Source: Adenanthera pavonina (taxonomy: Eukaryota; Streptophyta; Magnoliopsida; Fabales; Fabaceae). Taken from it: 64,000 bases of DNA. The notes under the pieces were generated by a model that was not told where the DNA came from, searched no databases, and saw nothing but the letters and a program-made list of their open reading frames with translations. Of this stretch, positions 60,761-64,000 are shown piece by piece; positions within the stretch are counted from its first letter, which is position 1, and each line of letters starts with the position of its first letter. Made by a program: the position numbers and the translations under genes. The stretch lies in assembly GCA_026686845.1 (NCBI GenBank), contig JAIVEN010000015.1:15171501-15235500 (forward strand). The letters are read 5' to 3'.

Positions 60761-63089
60761 GTAATAGTTTTACGACAGTGCAATAGCCCACAGGATTGAA
60801 TATAGTTTGTAGTACTACTTTTTCCCATATTTGCTGGATGGGTTCACAGCAAAACGGTGCTGTGTAAAATTATGACGGGTTTAGGCTGGTATTAACTTTT
60901 TCCTTCTTTGACATGCCCTGTTCACCGTCGTAGACGTCCAATTGTATTTAATTTACTCGTTCGTATTCAATTTAAATTCATTGACGAAGACAGTAGTAGT
61001 AGTATCTTATTCATCCTCTCACACGTCAAACTCAGATGATTATTACCTGGGTTACCCCTCTGCGCGAATTACTTTAAGGGGTTTTACAGTATTCATTCAT
61101 CGATACAAATTAATTATCGTATCATAAACTGTACTACTCAATATTCTTAGATTGATTTGTAGTACAATATAGTAATTAAAGGAAAAAAACTTTATTATTA
61201 TTCCGTCTAGGCTGAGGTGGCAATAGTTATGGACCATTGAGAGTTGAAAGGAAAAGTAAAACAAAACAAAGAAAGGTATGGCCATGGGGGAACAGCGTGA
61301 ATCTCTTTTCAGCGAGAGGGATCACAAGACGACAAAATAGGGGTGAGAGGTGAATTACATTACTGACAAAACAAGGGAGGGCGGGTCACAGCGATGGTCA
61401 GTTGACTGAGGGAGGCAGGCCCACTTCTCGCCCCACACATACATACACTGCATCCACCGTTTAAATTTCTGGCTCCTTTGAGTTCAAGACAAGCCACTCT
61501 CCTACCATACTCTCTGTTTTCTTTCTTTCTATCTTTAATTTAATAAATAATAATAGTATATCAGACAAGCTTCAATTATTAAATGTTTCCATATTACTAC
61601 TAGAAGGTTTATTTTCTCTGCCCAAAAAAAAAAACTTTGAATTATTGAAACTACTTATATATGGGGAAAAAAAAAGCAATAACGGCACGAGATGCTATTA
61701 CTGATTTTACTTTCTTGTCCTGTGCTGATGGAAAAAATTAGAAAAATGTACTCGATCTAATTTCTAATATATATAACATAAAATATACATTGAGTGATTC
61801 ATCAAGCTAAACTAAACATGCAACATGTCAAAATTTTATGTTATTGCATTAGAAATGGGGTTCAAATCCCGCAACTAGTGTACGGATTTAATAATGGATA
61901 AAATGTTACATAAGTCATGAGGTTTGTTCTAACTTTAAAGAAGTTTGGTAATAAATTTCTTGTAACAGAAAAAAAGGGGTTCATATTCCTAATAGTCTTT
62001 TTTCTTTTTTGGAAATCCTGATAGGGGGATAACTTCGGTGGGAATATATTGAAAGGTCTCGTGAAGAGATTTGTTTGTCCGGCACTATAGAAGATTAAGA
62101 TTGCCGTCACATGCTTTGAGAGGAAGAATGGAACGTGACATGAGGCATAGGTTTGGGAATTTTAGCCATTGGCAAAAGTTCATAATGGCGTAGCTAGCAC
62201 TCTCAAAATTTTACCAAGGGATCATGTTTCCGGCTGAGAATCTCAAATCCCAACCCTATGATTTGTGATTACCATCTCTCTTGTTTTCATGAGAATAAAT
62301 AATAGGATAGCTAGACAATGCTATTATCAAAACTTTATTTATTCTCTTTTTAATTTATTGTTGTTCACGTACGTTTTATCACATTTTTCCAACACATAAT
62401 TGCAGATAATTTGATAATCTCCTGTATCCTAAATATAGGGTTTTTTCTTAATCTCAAATATAGAACCATTTTCAAAATACGAAATACTCCTTCTGTTTCA
62501 ATATATAAGATATCTTTTGAATAAATTAATATTTCACAATATAAGGTATTTTATGAATGACATAGTGTATATAATTTCCTTTTATCAAAAATGCCCCTAA
62601 AAAATTATAGAATTTAATTAATGTTAGGAATTTAATTTATGGATCAACTATATTAAATGAGAGTAATTTAAAAAAGAGTAAAATTTTTTTTCAGTTATTA
62701 ATTATCACTTTTAGATTGTGTGTGACAATTAAAAATATCTTATAAATAAAAAGAGAATGAGTAACATTTATTATGCATGTAAAAAAAACTCTATCTAATC
62801 CATCTCAAAAAGAGAAAGAAAAATATTAAATAAGATTAATTTTAAATAAAAATATTAAAGGATACTATATATAAAGAGCAGTATATACTAGTTTTGTTTC
62901 TAAACATAAAATACAAAAAGATACATCAGATAACTTCTCCATGTATCTCATATTAAAAAAAACTATTATATTTACAATAATATTATGTGTCCCTTCATGT
63001 GCTTTATAGGGAAGCCATGAACGAAGGTTGTGGAAAAGGAGAAGAGCCAGTAGAGAAAACTCGAAATTATTGTTATTAAAATTGAACTG
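60761..63089. other. Intergenic DNA, promoter side of the FLZ gene
   Basis: No supported gene. Includes AT-rich segments; near 62486-62900 Stowaway-like words (CTCCTTCTGTTTCAATATAT) occur. Confidence 0.45.
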
Positions 63090-63715
63090 AATTACCCAAT
63101 TTGACCGGTTGGATCAAGAACTTGTGCCTGGTCCAGTCTAGTCATGTTACAGACTGGTACTGTTCAGAATCAGTGAAAATCGGTCAAAAACTGGTAAAAT
63201 CGGCCTTGAATCGATAGAAGCTGTTCATTGTTATTTTTCTTTTCAAACATTTTCAAAATATTTTTTTTTATTTTTAAGATAAAATAACATCATTTTTAGT
63301 ATAAAATATATTTTTATATATTATAATATTATATAAGCATTATTATGATATATAACTATTAAAAATTATATATTTACTTAATAAACAATAAACAATATAT
63401 TATTAATTTATTATTTTAAACTTAAAATATGATTATAGATGAATATTAACTTATTTAAATTAAAATATTGAGTTATGAAACTTATTAATAATTTATTTGT
63501 GGTGAATAATAGATTGATAATTTAATATTATTTAGCTTGAGACTTTAATTAAGTTATAAAATTTGTTTGAACTTATATTATTTGTTTTAAATGTATTATT
63601 TTAATCACTACCGGTCTGATCCCGATTCGACTTTGGTAGAACTATTGAACATTGAACCAGTATGTTATTCAGTTCAATATTTAGTCCAGTTCTGACAATA
63701 TTACTCGAAACATGA
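63090..63715 (+). repeat. Dispersed AT-rich repeat, copy 3
   Basis: Same word order as the copy at 34085-34615: GAATCGATAGAAG/AAAATCGGTC, AAGATAAAATAACATCATTT, TTATTATGATATATAACTAT, AGATGAATATTAACTTATT. Edges carry ACCGGTTGGATC and, at the right, TAGTCCAGTTCTGACAAT, suggesting imperfect inverted termini. Confidence 0.65.
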
Positions 63716-64000
63716 GAAATCCTCATTTAATGCTCATTAGGTTACAAGCATCATATGCCCATCATATCTAAATTCAAATTTAAAGTTTTTATTTTTTTAT
63801 TTTTTAAAATAATAAAAACATATTTTTAAAAAGTAATAGTTATACAATTATTTTTATTTTAAATTTTGTATCTAATAAGAAAAAAAATTAAAAATATAAA
63901 AATAAATTAAAGCACTTAAATATCGGCCGTCCAAATTCAATTTTGGGTTGGGGGTTGGGGGATCAGTGAAGTGATTGGATGTAGGTAGAAGCTCTTGTTT
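63716..64000. other. Window edge, no gene seen
   Basis: AT-rich sequence cut by the end of the window; nothing supported. Confidence 0.4.

Noticed and set aside
61850..61885. GGGGTTCAAATCCCGC looks like a tRNA T-arm
   Set aside because: The T-stem does not pair properly, and no anticodon arm or acceptor stem is found upstream.

Overview
The window is nuclear DNA from a flowering plant, most likely a eudicot. It is AT-rich, its host genes have GT-AG introns and plant-type proteins, and more than a third of it is transposable-element sequence. I cannot name the species.

Host genes. Four look intact: (1) a lysine- and acid-rich conserved plant protein of unknown function (minus strand, 3.9-7.2 kb, 3 exons, 318 aa); (2) a molybdate transporter of the MOT1 type (minus, 43.3-44.7 kb, one exon); (3) a CHY/CTCHY/RING zinc-finger E3 ligase (plus, 53.1-55.4 kb, 11 coding exons, 309 aa); (4) an FCS-like zinc-finger (FLZ, DUF581) protein (minus, 58.5-59.8 kb, 2 coding exons, 399 aa). 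A fifth gene, a SYP31-type Golgi syntaxin (minus, 36.1-39.3 kb), has a one-base frameshift and poor splice sites at its last intron, so it is either a young pseudogene or holds assembly errors. Genes 1, 2 and 4 match, from memory, three neighbouring Arabidopsis loci around MOT1, which suggests conserved microsynteny.

The 8-33 kb block is a stack of nested mobile elements. The oldest layer looks like a decayed Mutator-like element (MULE). It has a degenerate Ulp1-protease-like gene on the plus strand (about 9-12.6 kb) and a degenerate transposase gene on the minus strand (33.1 down to about 19.6 kb), facing each other across tandem-repeat arrays. A 538-bp hAT-like MITE lies in the Ulp1-like gene. 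A solo LTR (14590-18513, TSD CCAAG) splits the repeat arrays and is itself split by a second solo LTR (15203-17614, TSD TTAAC). A third solo LTR (21678-32904, TSD GTAGC) interrupts the transposase gene and in turn carries a nearly complete young Ty3/gypsy retrotransposon (23887-31481). That element has 904-bp LTRs differing at 4 sites, an initiator-Met-tRNA-type PBS, a polypurine tract, and one gag-pol frame broken by three nonsense codons.

The remaining sequence is AT-rich intergenic DNA with Stowaway-like MITEs, microsatellites, and a dispersed repeat present in three copies. I saw no tRNA, rRNA or CRISPR features. I found no clear new biological system. The most unusual structures are the nested stack itself, the hairpin-motif array inside one solo LTR, and the damaged syntaxin gene.
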